Positions 24,077 through 33,269 of a DNA stretch of 64,000 nucleotides are shown here, in pieces. The notes under the pieces were generated by a model. The model did no database searches. It was not told where the DNA came from and worked only from the letters and a program-made list of their open reading frames with translations. The position numbers and the translations under genes are program-made. The stretch is from Bacteroidales bacterium (GTDB lineage Bacteria; Bacteroidota; Bacteroidia; Bacteroidales; JAAYJT01): contig JACZJK010000032.1 in NCBI GenBank assembly GCA_014860575.1, positions 34,478-98,477 of the forward strand, in the 5' to 3' direction. Positions within the stretch are counted from its first letter, which is position 1. Each line of letters opens with the position of its first letter.

Positions 24077-25090
24077 ATGGTTATTGAGCTTTTTTTAAAT
24101 ACTGATGGAAATACAGTGAATGAATTTTGCAATTCATTGCAAAACCCTAACCGGATTGTTAAGGAACTAATTATTGATAAAAGGAAATTTCTAATAATTT
24201 CCGGTGATAAAGAGAACATAGATGTGGAAAAAATTAAAAGTTTACCTTTTATTTCTTTTGTCAGCGATAAGGAAATATCTGCTTACTTTTGCTCTAGGTC
24301 CTTTAAAGAAGAACCATCAATTGTAAATGTTAACGGTGTAAATATAGGGCACGGATCATTCAGGGTTATTGCTGGTCCTTGTGCGGTAGAAAACAAGGAG
24401 GATTTGTTTGAAACGGCAAAAGTTCTCAAAGAACTAGGTGCTGATATTTTTAGAGCGGGAGCCTATAAGCCTAGAACGACTCCTTATAATTTCCAAGGTA
24501 TGGGAGAAGAAGGCCTAAAACTGCTTGCTGAAGTCCGAAAGAGATATGATATTCCCGTTGTTTCGGAAATTTTGGATCCATTTGACATTCCAATGGCAGA
24601 GAAATATCTGGACATGATTCAAGTCGGCACGCGAAATATGACCAATCAGGCCCTGTTAAAGCATCTTGGAAAATGCTCCAAACCAATCTTGTTGAAAAGA
24701 GGGTATGCGTCTACTATTGAAGATTTGATTAAAGCTGCAGAATTCATTGCAGTTAACGGTAATCCGAATGTTATTCTTTGTGAGCGCGGAATCCAGACTT
24801 TTGAAAAACAAACTAGAAACACCCTTGATATCAGCGCAATCCCGATCCTTCATTCATTATCTCACTTACCTGTCGTAGTAGATCCTTCGCATGCTGCCGG
24901 GCGAAAAGATATAATCCCAACACTGGTCAAATGTGCTATCGTGGCTGGAGCTGATGCCATAATGGTGGAAGCTTACAATAAACCAGATACGATGATCAGA
25001 CCAGGAGACAAAAACCAAACGTTGACGATTGATGAATTCAAGAAGTTAATGGAAACTATAAAAAAAATCTTACCTTTTAAAAACAAGTAA
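24077..25090 (+). CDS. 3-deoxy-7-phosphoheptulonate (DAHP) synthase, type I-beta
   Basis: A 337-aa protein that follows the Thermotoga-type DAHP synthase throughout: an N-terminal ferredoxin-like regulatory domain (about 1-75) and a TIM barrel with V-I-A-G-P-C102 (metal ligand), G-A-Y-K-P-R-T-x-P-Y, L-L-K-R-G, C-E-R-G-I-Q-T-F-E and V-D-P-S-H-A-A-G-R. It condenses PEP with erythrose-4-phosphate, the first step to shikimate and aromatic compounds; a changed aldose substrate is possible because this copy sits in a mobile biosynthetic operon and not among aro genes. Spacing to neighbours is 3 and 6 bp. Confidence 0.88.
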   Translation: MVIELFLNTDGNTVNEFCNSLQNPNRIVKELIIDKRKFLIISGDKENIDVEKIKSLPFISFVSDKEISAYFCSRSFKEEPSIVNVNGVNIGHGSFRVIAGPCAVENKEDLFETAKVLKELGADIFRAGAYKPRTTPYNFQGMGEEGLKLLAEVRKRYDIPVVSEILDPFDIPMAEKYLDMIQVGTRNMTNQALLKHLGKCSKPILLKRGYASTIEDLIKAAEFIAVNGNPNVILCERGIQTFEKQTRNTLDISAIPILHSLSHLPVVVDPSHAAGRKDIIPTLVKCAIVAGADAIMVEAYNKPDTMIRPGDKNQTLTIDEFKKLMETIKKILPFKNK

Positions 25091-25096
25091 AAGACA

Positions 25097-26497
25097 ATGA
25101 ATATTAAATTCTACAACACATTAACAAAGACAAAAGAAGATTTTCAATCAATTGAGCCTGATTGGGTAAGGCTGTATACATGCGGACCTACAGTCTATAA
25201 TTATGCGCACATAGGGAACCTTCGAACATACATTAATGAGGATTTGTTGCGAAGAACATTGGAGTATTTTGGTTATAAAGTGAAGCATGTTATGAATATT
25301 ACAGATGTTGGGCATCTGGAATCTGATGCTGACACGGGTGAAGATAAAATGATGCTAGGAGCACAACGAGAGCACAAGACAGTATGGGAGGTAGCAAGAT
25401 TTTATGAAGATGTTTTTTTTAAGGACTGTGCCGAACTCAACATTTCACCTCCCAATATAAAATGTAGAGCAACTGACCATATAAGTGATATTATCAACTT
25501 TATTCACAAATTAGATGAAAAGGGATATGTTTATGAGGTTGACGGGAATGTGTATTTTGATATTTCGAAATTTCCCAGATATGGACAGCTGATCAATTTT
25601 GATAAAATTAAACATCAGCGTATCGCACGGGTCGAAACAGATTCAAGGAAAAAGAATAATGAGGATTTTGTATTATGGTTCTCTATTTCCAAATTCCAGA
25701 ATCAGATAATGCAATGGGATTCTCCCTGGGGAAAAGGATTCCCGGGATGGCATATTGAATGCTCTGTAATGGCAATTAAATATCTTGGAGAGCAACTTGA
25801 TATTCATTGCGGAGGAATTGATCACATTCCGATACACCACACCAATGAAATTGCTCAGTCTGAAGGTTATCTTGGACATAAGTGGTGCAATACATGGATG
25901 CATGGTGAGTTTCTGGTCACAGATAAAGAAAAGATGTCAAAATCCAAAGATAATTTTCTTGATCTGCGGGAACTGAAAAATAAACAGTACACCCCTCTGG
26001 AGTACCGATATTATTGTTTAAATACACATTATCGCAGGCAGTTAAATTTTGGATTCGATAATATGGATAGTACGTCAGCAGCTTTCAGAAGTTTACAAAA
26101 CACAATACAAGACTGGAATGACAATCCTTCCGATACTGACGTGGAATCCTCCCTGTATAATGCCTATTTGAAAGATTTCAAATCAGTCATAGCTGACGAT
26201 TTAAATATTCCGCTTGCTGTCCAGTTACTCTGGAAATTAGTCGGGGATAAAAAAATATCAAAGAACGAAAAACTGCGTCTTACTCTACAATTTGATAAGG
26301 TTTTCGGACTTGGGCTAGAGTCTATTGTTAATGTAGGCTTGCCGGATGAATTGCTGTCTCTAATAAAAGAAAGAGAATTATTGCGGAAAGCAAATCGCTG
26401 GGAAGAAGCTGATCAGGTCAGGGCTAAAATAGCAGATTTGGGATACGGAATAAAAGATACATCAGGAGATACAAAGTGGTTTAAGATTATCCGATAA
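25097..26497 (+). CDS. cysS: Cysteinyl-tRNA synthetase in a biosynthetic operon
   Basis: A 466-aa class I synthetase, full length compared with E. coli CysS (461). Zinc and catalytic features are all present: Cys29 in Y-T-C-G-P-T, HIGN at 38-41, W-H-I-E-C-S, H-C-G-G-I-D-H, and K-M-S-K-S at 279-283. The C-terminal helical and anticodon-binding region is kept, unlike in MshC, the shortened CysS-like ligase of mycothiol synthesis. As the element is mobile, the host must have its own cysS; this second copy may give resistance to a CysRS inhibitor, supply Cys-tRNA to a dedicated enzyme, or activate Cys for the product. Which of these applies cannot be told. Confidence 0.9.
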   Translation: MNIKFYNTLTKTKEDFQSIEPDWVRLYTCGPTVYNYAHIGNLRTYINEDLLRRTLEYFGYKVKHVMNITDVGHLESDADTGEDKMMLGAQREHKTVWEVARFYEDVFFKDCAELNISPPNIKCRATDHISDIINFIHKLDEKGYVYEVDGNVYFDISKFPRYGQLINFDKIKHQRIARVETDSRKKNNEDFVLWFSISKFQNQIMQWDSPWGKGFPGWHIECSVMAIKYLGEQLDIHCGGIDHIPIHHTNEIAQSEGYLGHKWCNTWMHGEFLVTDKEKMSKSKDNFLDLRELKNKQYTPLEYRYYCLNTHYRRQLNFGFDNMDSTSAAFRSLQNTIQDWNDNPSDTDVESSLYNAYLKDFKSVIADDLNIPLAVQLLWKLVGDKKISKNEKLRLTLQFDKVFGLGLESIVNVGLPDELLSLIKERELLRKANRWEEADQVRAKIADLGYGIKDTSGDTKWFKIIR

Positions 26498-26514
26498 CCA
26501 GCCAGCTTACAAAA

Positions 26515-27810
26515 ATGCCACCTGAAGAAGACTATTATTATGACACGGAATCTAACTTATGGTTAAATAATAACCGGAATTTTTCCTCTTTTCTTCTCAA
26601 TAATTATTTTAAAATTGATTATGAGTCTATCGATGATTTTGAGATAATCTATAGATTTCAGAATGAGGTGCATAATTTGCTTTATCGGTTCATTAACGGT
26701 CGGTTTCCAGAAAATTATTGGACAGGGAAAGTCAGTATTAATTTGTCAGCGCTAAAAAAAATTGTACTTACCCTGCAGAAAAGAATTTCAGGCAATCCGC
26801 TTCTCTTCAAAGGCCAAATTGCTACTGTTCCTGAAATGTATTTTTACCCAGTAAAAATTGTGGCGGGTATTCTTTCCGAAGCATATATATTACTTGAAAG
26901 TTTAATTCCTATTAATCAAACAAGCATCATAGTCAACGATGTTAAGTCATTGGAAAATTGGAGGTTGAACAGTATCCCGGAGGATCATAATTACCTCAAA
27001 CCTGTCTTCAGACTATCTGAATTTATTAAGAATTTTCGGCATTTGATTAATTCCTTTTTCATTCATGGGAGCGTTGCCACTCATGAGTATATTAAGAATT
27101 ATAGCGATCTGGATACCCTGGTCATTATAAAATCAGAAACTGTAAAGAATTTCGAAGCAATTTTAGAACTTCGAGAATATATTATTAAAACCAATATTTG
27201 TCTATTTCAAATTGATTCCTTGATGCATCACGGCATAATGTGCTTCTCCGAGATTGACACTAGATTCTACCCTGAAACTTATTTTCCACTCTTAATATTT
27301 GATTACAGTATTTGCATCTACTCAAACTCAGACAGTATGATATTTTATCCCCGTGACGTAAGGAAAGATACCTATGCTATGCTGGCACAATTTTATGAAT
27401 ACTTCAGCAATCAACATTTTAAATATAATTATAATACAAATGCTTTCTATTCAAAAAATTACCTCCAGAATCTTTTAATATTGCCTTGTTTATATTATCA
27501 AGCAATGAACCAGAGGTACATATATAAAAAGGACAGTTTTGAGGAAGTGTCAAAAACATTTTCTTCTGAAGCTTGGCTTCCTATCAGCGAAGCATCCTGG
27601 ATAAGGCTACTATACAAGAACAAACCACTGCTTTCCTTTTTCTTTAATTTAATGTTGAATAAAGTTGTCAGTTATAAATTGTTGCTTTCCTTAGAGAAAA
27701 AGTTGAAAAAGGATCTTACTTGTTTTCAGAATTTCCAGGGGAATAATTTTAAAAAGTCCGGATTTGAGCTAGTTCAGAAGATGATTCTTAACCTTGTTGA
27801 GCATGTGTGA
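26515..27810 (+). CDS. Nucleotidyltransferase-fold protein
   Basis: A 431-aa protein. The central part has an MNT/polymerase-beta-like signature: H-G185-S186-V-A-T-H-E-Y-I-K-N-Y-S-D198-L-D200-T-L-V-I-I, the nucleotide and metal-binding loop of this superfamily. The N-terminal 180 and C-terminal 200 residues are helical with no family recognised. It is the second of three nucleotidyltransferase-fold proteins in the operon. It may transfer a nucleotidyl group to a small-molecule hydroxyl or amino group, as aminoglycoside nucleotidyltransferases do; this is inference from fold only. Confidence 0.65.
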   Translation: MPPEEDYYYDTESNLWLNNNRNFSSFLLNNYFKIDYESIDDFEIIYRFQNEVHNLLYRFINGRFPENYWTGKVSINLSALKKIVLTLQKRISGNPLLFKGQIATVPEMYFYPVKIVAGILSEAYILLESLIPINQTSIIVNDVKSLENWRLNSIPEDHNYLKPVFRLSEFIKNFRHLINSFFIHGSVATHEYIKNYSDLDTLVIIKSETVKNFEAILELREYIIKTNICLFQIDSLMHHGIMCFSEIDTRFYPETYFPLLIFDYSICIYSNSDSMIFYPRDVRKDTYAMLAQFYEYFSNQHFKYNYNTNAFYSKNYLQNLLILPCLYYQAMNQRYIYKKDSFEEVSKTFSSEAWLPISEASWIRLLYKNKPLLSFFFNLMLNKVVSYKLLLSLEKKLKKDLTCFQNFQGNNFKKSGFELVQKMILNLVEHV

Positions 27811-28903
27811 AAAAAAGTTTATAAGCGGCTCAGGTCAGTCAGTACGCGACTCGATACTGAAATTATCAGTGAATGACTATAAGGAAGTACTTGACTTCTA
27901 TATTGAGAAAATATCGAAAAAAACTTCTATTAGATCCATTTATCAGGCGGGCAGGTGCAATACATCGGGATTCTCCGATATTGATCTGATTATTGTTACA
28001 GGCGAAGACTTTTCGATATCACATCATCGCAGAATAATGGATGCATCTGATGCACGGGTAAAATACTTGTTTGTACACAATCCGGTGTTCTGCACCGAAT
28101 TATTATTCAAAAAACTTCAATATTGGTATACCGTTTCCGAAATTAAGCATCTTTATGGTGAATCACTTGAAATTGATTATTTATCGGAAACAAATCCGAA
28201 TCATATTTTAAAGATTAATAACTGGTTTATAACCAAAATACCTCGTTGTTTCTGGAGGTCAAAGCTTGCTGACGTTGGGGATGTCAGAACGATGCTTAAT
28301 CACATGTATTCATTCAGGCATACTGTTAACCTGATTAAACCTTTTCTGGGGATGTCCTATGACAAATGGGATGATATGATTGATGTTGTTAGTAAAATGA
28401 GAAATGACTGGTTTGAATTAGGTCCAACAAAATATTCATGCTTGATACAGTGTTTGTCAGAAGTGATAGCCTTATCCTATGAAATGATGGAAAAATGGGC
28501 TGAATTTATTCAATCGTATTTTAATATTCAGTATATGAAAGAGAAATATGGAGAGATAATATATGGCGGATATAACACAAATATAGTATTTTCATCCGAT
28601 TGGGCTATCCCTGAGGCCGTCCGATATACCCCAGAAGAATACCGAAAGTTCAGTTCCTTGGTGATAAATCTTCCATCCGTTATGGCTTTCCCCCTTATGA
28701 ATTATTCAAAGAAGGAACCGAGCCTTATCGGTAAATACATCAAAAAAAAATTGTTTGTAAATCGAATTGAATTCATTGCAAGTCATGACAATGACATGTT
28801 TTTTAACCACTTGGAAATACTTGACGATTATCTTAACTACCAGGGTCAGATAGGAAATCCGTACGCAGAAATAATATATACACTTGGAGCAAAAGCAACC
28901 TGA
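27803..28903 (+). CDS. Nucleotidyltransferase-fold protein
   Basis: A 366-aa protein from the ATG at 27803 (MCEKKFISGSGQS), overlapping the previous gene by 8 bp. Near the N-terminus is Q-A-G-R-C-N-T-S-G-F-S-D59-I-D61-L-I-I-V, again an MNT-type catalytic loop, here with G-R in place of G-S. The rest is rich in aromatic residues and helical (W-D-D-M-I-D-V-V-S-K-M-R-N-D-W). No family beyond the fold is recognised. It shares no close similarity with its upstream neighbour outside the loop. Confidence 0.65.
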   Translation: MCEKKFISGSGQSVRDSILKLSVNDYKEVLDFYIEKISKKTSIRSIYQAGRCNTSGFSDIDLIIVTGEDFSISHHRRIMDASDARVKYLFVHNPVFCTELLFKKLQYWYTVSEIKHLYGESLEIDYLSETNPNHILKINNWFITKIPRCFWRSKLADVGDVRTMLNHMYSFRHTVNLIKPFLGMSYDKWDDMIDVVSKMRNDWFELGPTKYSCLIQCLSEVIALSYEMMEKWAEFIQSYFNIQYMKEKYGEIIYGGYNTNIVFSSDWAIPEAVRYTPEEYRKFSSLVINLPSVMAFPLMNYSKKEPSLIGKYIKKKLFVNRIEFIASHDNDMFFNHLEILDDYLNYQGQIGNPYAEIIYTLGAKAT

Positions 28904-28948
28904 TCAAGATGTTCTTTTACCGTTTAATATAAATGTTAATCACCAACG

Positions 28949-30103
28949 ATGCAGACAATATTTTTCAAAAATATTTTATTTTCAATCTATGAAGTTGGAC
29001 TGTTTTTATTGAAAATAAAGGCGCTCTATAATAGTGTCTTAAACAGGAATTCCTTTATCAATCCTTTACGGGTACGAAAGATACTGGTTGTTAAATTTTA
29101 TGGTATTGGTAATATGGTTCTATTTACTCCTGTCCTGAAAAGACTGAGAAAGAAAATGCCAGGTGTAAAAATAGTATTATATACAAATTCGAAAGCATTA
29201 GAGGTAATCAAGGGGACCAATTATTACGATGATGCAATATTGCTCGAGAACACCCAGAAGCTTAAAAAATTTCGGGCTGAGTATTACAGGTTTATAAATA
29301 AAATAAGACAGGAAAACTTCGATATGATCTTTTTTTCATTCCCCCTGGAAGCAAACTGGCTAATACCTATTTTGGGAATTACAGGATCAAAATATCTGAT
29401 CGGATATAATACTTCAGACCACAAAGCCTACTTTACCCATTATCTTGAGTGGGATAAGCAGAAGCATGAGGTGGTTTTGAATTTTGAACTGCTAGGGCTT
29501 TTAATATCTGGACCCTTGACGGAATCATTAGATTTAAGGCTAAATAAAAAGGAAAAAAACGATGCTGAAAAGTATATGAAAACGCTGAACAGTTCCTTTG
29601 AAAAAATTGTTGTGATTCACCCAGGTGGAAGTTCAGCTATGCCTGAAAGACGCTGGCCAGCAAGCAATTATATTGAATTGATCAGGAAGATTTTAGATGC
29701 ATATAAGTGTCTTGTTATTTGTATTGGCAGTGACGATGAAAGCGAGTTGCTTAAAATGCTGAAAAATCCATTTGAAGAAAATGTACGGATACTTGAAAAT
29801 TCATTCTCCCTTCGTGAAATTGCAGCAATTATAGGAAAATGCAATCTTTTTATAGGAAATGACTCAGGTCCTATGCATCTTGCTGCAGCAGTCAAAACAC
29901 CGGTGATTGCATTGTTTGGTATAACCAATTCACAAAAAAGTAAACCATGGGGTAATCACAAAAAAGTGATTGTTATCAACAAAGGGTTGGCTTGCAGTCC
30001 ATGTTATACATTCAATGATAAAGTGGTATGCAAAGAGTACTCGTGTATAAAATCAATAACAATACTTGAAGTTTATAGAGCTGTTATGTTAATACTGAAA
30101 TAA
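28949..30103 (+). CDS. Glycosyltransferase family 9 (heptosyltransferase-like)
   Basis: A 384-aa GT-B fold enzyme. The N-terminal K-F-Y-G-I-G-N-M-V-L-F-T-P-V-L-K-R-L-R is the acceptor-side opening of ADP-heptose:LPS heptosyltransferases, and the C-terminal half has V-I-H-P-G-G-S-S and F-I-G-N-D-S-G-P-M-H-L-A-A-A, the donor-binding signature. A short hydrophobic stretch precedes the domain (about 5-25), so it may be membrane-associated. It would transfer a sugar in assembly of a glycan or glycosylated metabolite encoded by this operon. Confidence 0.85.
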   Translation: MQTIFFKNILFSIYEVGLFLLKIKALYNSVLNRNSFINPLRVRKILVVKFYGIGNMVLFTPVLKRLRKKMPGVKIVLYTNSKALEVIKGTNYYDDAILLENTQKLKKFRAEYYRFINKIRQENFDMIFFSFPLEANWLIPILGITGSKYLIGYNTSDHKAYFTHYLEWDKQKHEVVLNFELLGLLISGPLTESLDLRLNKKEKNDAEKYMKTLNSSFEKIVVIHPGGSSAMPERRWPASNYIELIRKILDAYKCLVICIGSDDESELLKMLKNPFEENVRILENSFSLREIAAIIGKCNLFIGNDSGPMHLAAAVKTPVIALFGITNSQKSKPWGNHKKVIVINKGLACSPCYTFNDKVVCKEYSCIKSITILEVYRAVMLILK

Positions 30104-30130
30104 CGAAAATTTTTATTTGAAAGAAAATCA

Positions 30131-31264
30131 ATGGACAAGTTAGAGAAATGGTTTAAGAAATGCGATCAGCACAAAGATCTGATAAGATTAGATAGGGGGC
30201 AGCTGGAACTCAGCCCTCCTTTTATTCTGAGAAAACAGGGTGCTTGCTACATGAAGAACTTGCCATTTCAGTATAGTTCCAGAATGAAAATACTCGTTGA
30301 TGCAATTCTGCTACATTTGAGTAAGACGCGCTCTGTTGATCCAGCGGATGAAGAGAAGGAAGTAGTCATTACGACCGGAGCCATTGGCGCCATTGCATCA
30401 TCTGTACTTTGTTTGTGTTCACCGGGTGAAAAAGTTTTGGTACCTGATCCTTGCTGGCCGGCCATACCAAGTATAGTCAATATGTGTAACGCACAAGCTG
30501 AGGGCTATCCTTACCGGACTAAAGACGATTTAGACACATTAGATCATTACATATCGCATGTAGCTGATGCTTCGGCAAAAATGCTCATACTGATCAATCC
30601 GCACAATCCTACAGGCCTGACATTAAATCCCGAACAATTTGTTAAAATATTCAAGGCAATAGTAGATAAAAACATTTTTTTATTGTGTGATGAAGTGTAT
30701 GACAATTATCTTCCGGTAAATTATATCACCGGAAACCTAAAGTACATACATTTTTCTTACAAAAAAGTGTTGTTGATCGGTTCGACATCGAAGAGATATT
30801 GCACGCCCGGACTGCGAATAGGATATATTTATGGCAATAAGGAAATAACGCAATCTATCAGTAAATCCAATTTATTGCTTTCAGGCGGAGCAAGTCCAAT
30901 TTGTCAGGCAACAGCAGCCTATGCATATAATACTGATGAAAGCATAGCCCCCAGGTATCGGGAAATTGTTGAAAAAAGAAGGCATTATACCATAAACGCA
31001 TTGAATAAAAGCGGTTTTCTTGTAAACGAGGATTGTGGAAGTATCTATGTGTTTTGCCAAATTCCCGGTTTTACATCCAACAGGATAGTGAAGTTTTGCA
31101 ATCATGCATTAATCAGCGGAGTATCAGTTACACCGGGAAATTTGTTTGGTAAAAGCTCAGGTGATTGTATTCGCATATCCTTATCTGTACCCTTGAATCA
31201 GCTTCAGCGTGCCATCTCAATACTAATTGATGTTAAAGAGAAAATGATAAGAAATAATGAATAA
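30131..31264 (+). CDS. Fold-type I PLP-dependent aminotransferase
   Basis: A 377-aa aspartate aminotransferase superfamily member (class I/II). Visible hallmarks are the PLP-binding G-A-I-G-A-I region, D-P-C-W-P-A, N-P-H-N-P-T-G, C-D-E-V-Y-D, the Schiff-base Lys221 in G-S-T-S-K-R, and R in the C-terminal I-R-I-S-L. It probably installs an amino group on a keto intermediate or takes part in amino acid supply. Its stop overlaps the start of the radical SAM gene by 8 bp, pointing to coupled translation. Confidence 0.85.
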   Translation: MDKLEKWFKKCDQHKDLIRLDRGQLELSPPFILRKQGACYMKNLPFQYSSRMKILVDAILLHLSKTRSVDPADEEKEVVITTGAIGAIASSVLCLCSPGEKVLVPDPCWPAIPSIVNMCNAQAEGYPYRTKDDLDTLDHYISHVADASAKMLILINPHNPTGLTLNPEQFVKIFKAIVDKNIFLLCDEVYDNYLPVNYITGNLKYIHFSYKKVLLIGSTSKRYCTPGLRIGYIYGNKEITQSISKSNLLLSGGASPICQATAAYAYNTDESIAPRYREIVEKRRHYTINALNKSGFLVNEDCGSIYVFCQIPGFTSNRIVKFCNHALISGVSVTPGNLFGKSSGDCIRISLSVPLNQLQRAISILIDVKEKMIRNNE

Positions 31265-33269
31265 TCCTAAAGTAGACCTACTACTGATAAATCCCTGTAG
31301 TGTATTTTTAAATTATAAGAAACACGAACAACTTGGTTTGGGATATATTAAATCTTACTTGGAACAAAATGGACACAGCGTTCTGATTTATGATATGAAC
31401 TTTTCCGACCCAAATCCTGAAGCAGTTTATCAATGCATAAAAGACTTTGATATTAATATTGTTGGAATAACCATCATGGTCGGGAAAGTTAAGAACAGCG
31501 TTTTACTCTTAAATAAGTTACGACAACTTGGATATAAAGGAATTTTGATTGCTGGCGGCTTTGTCCCCACATTCGAGAGTGAGATGTTATTTCAGCAAGT
31601 TCCAACTTTGAATACAGTTGTGATCGGGGAGGGTGAACTGACAATCAATGAATTGGTTAAATGTATTAAGGCTGACATGAACTGGAGAGAAATTAATGGC
31701 CTCGGATTTGAAAATAACAAGAAACTTACCTTTAATAAGCCAAGGGATTTGATCGCCAATCTGGATTTACTGCCATTTCCTTCCAGAAGTCCTTATATCC
31801 AGAGCATAGGTGTTGCATCCCTGTTATCGTCCAGAGGCTGCTATGGGAACTGCTCATTTTGTGCTATTCAGAAATTCTACAGAATCCATTCATACAGTGG
31901 CATTAGGCTGCGGAGCATAATTAATGTTGTCGATGAAATCGAGTCTATTATTTCCACTTATGGAATAACTACATTCCTGTTTATTGATGATAACTTCCTG
32001 GGGTGTGAAAAATTTATACAGGGTAGAATAAATGCCTTTTGCAGGGAGATAAGAACACGCAACCTCAGAATTAATTTTGAAGTGTCTGCCCGATCCAATG
32101 ATTTAAAATATCAATTGGTGAAAGAATTAAAAAAAGAAGGCTTAAGCCGGGTTTACATAGGTCTGGAATCAGGCTCAGTAAACCAGTTGAAAAGATATAA
32201 CAAGGGCAATACGATTAAGGATAATGGTAAAGCTGTTAAAATGTTGTTAAGGGTGGGTTTAAAAATCGATTTCGGATTTATTCCTTTTGATCCTTATATG
32301 AAAATTGATGATATTATAAATAATTTGAAGTTTCTGACGAAAAACAATTTGATCACCTCAAGAAATCTTAATACAATAACATTTTCCTGCTTTGTTTACA
32401 AGGGAACCCAAATCTATAATAAAACAATTGAAGATAGCTTGCTTTTATATAATGAAGAATTAATTCACGGGTTTCGTTTTAATGAAACCGATCAGGAAGC
32501 CAAGCTGAATTATGTAATGCGGTATTTTCAGGGGAAAGAAATAATCCAGTTGTTAGATCAGTTTGCAAATACAAATAAATTCGAAAGCACTTTTGAAATC
32601 GTAGAAATATTTAAAATAGACTCCTTCTGCAAATGGCTTTTTAGTTTATGGGCTACTTATATCATCAACTACCTGAAGGGAAAAAAATCAGATGAAGTCA
32701 GATTTTACAAGTCGGAGGCACTTCTTTACAACTTCTTAAAGGTGAATTTTGTAATAAGGCAATTACCTGAGGCGCATGTTACTGATTCACTTGAATTGAA
32801 TAGGTTGCAAAAAAAGATCGGATATTACATCAAAAATGTTTTAGCTTCCAAGAATATTGACTCTATTCCAAAATATTTGTTAAATCCATATTTCGCTGAT
32901 TTAACATATCAAAAGATGAGGAAAAGGGAGTATAAATTTTCTCAATATACTCCCAACAAAAAAGGAACAAGTTCAGGTGAAATTACAATCGAGTTAACAC
33001 AAGGTAAATCCTTTTCATCAATCGAATTGGATGTTTTCATTTCGCCAGACGCGCATAACGAATTTGAAAAATATGCACCGGTTACCCATATCAATCTCTT
33101 TTCAGGGGCAGTTCAAAAACAGCAGACCTTGTTTTCAGAGAGGCTGATCAAGGGTTGGAATTATATTCGATTCCATAATCTTAAAAACAATACACACTTA
33201 ACGATTAAGATAGCAATCAACTCGATCAAAGAAAATCATATTAAAATAAGGAATATTTATATTATATGA
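31257..33269 (+). CDS. Cobalamin-binding-domain radical SAM enzyme
   Basis: A 670-aa protein. Residues about 5-140 resemble a B12-binding Rossmann domain (L-G-L-G-Y-I-K-S-Y-L, I-V-G-I-T-I-M-V, I-A-G-G-F-V-P-T); the classical D-x-H-x-x-G is not present, as often in this class. The radical SAM core begins at R-G-C195-Y-G-N-C199-S-F-C202, the 4Fe-4S motif C-x3-C-x2-C, and includes F-I-D-D-N-F and Y-I-G-L-E-S-G. About 250 C-terminal residues have no recognised family. Such enzymes methylate unactivated carbons or make other radical-based changes in natural products. A 4-bp overlap links it with the GT2 gene. Confidence 0.85.
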   Translation: MNNPKVDLLLINPCSVFLNYKKHEQLGLGYIKSYLEQNGHSVLIYDMNFSDPNPEAVYQCIKDFDINIVGITIMVGKVKNSVLLLNKLRQLGYKGILIAGGFVPTFESEMLFQQVPTLNTVVIGEGELTINELVKCIKADMNWREINGLGFENNKKLTFNKPRDLIANLDLLPFPSRSPYIQSIGVASLLSSRGCYGNCSFCAIQKFYRIHSYSGIRLRSIINVVDEIESIISTYGITTFLFIDDNFLGCEKFIQGRINAFCREIRTRNLRINFEVSARSNDLKYQLVKELKKEGLSRVYIGLESGSVNQLKRYNKGNTIKDNGKAVKMLLRVGLKIDFGFIPFDPYMKIDDIINNLKFLTKNNLITSRNLNTITFSCFVYKGTQIYNKTIEDSLLLYNEELIHGFRFNETDQEAKLNYVMRYFQGKEIIQLLDQFANTNKFESTFEIVEIFKIDSFCKWLFSLWATYIINYLKGKKSDEVRFYKSEALLYNFLKVNFVIRQLPEAHVTDSLELNRLQKKIGYYIKNVLASKNIDSIPKYLLNPYFADLTYQKMRKREYKFSQYTPNKKGTSSGEITIELTQGKSFSSIELDVFISPDAHNEFEKYAPVTHINLFSGAVQKQQTLFSERLIKGWNYIRFHNLKNNTHLTIKIAINSIKENHIKIRNIYII

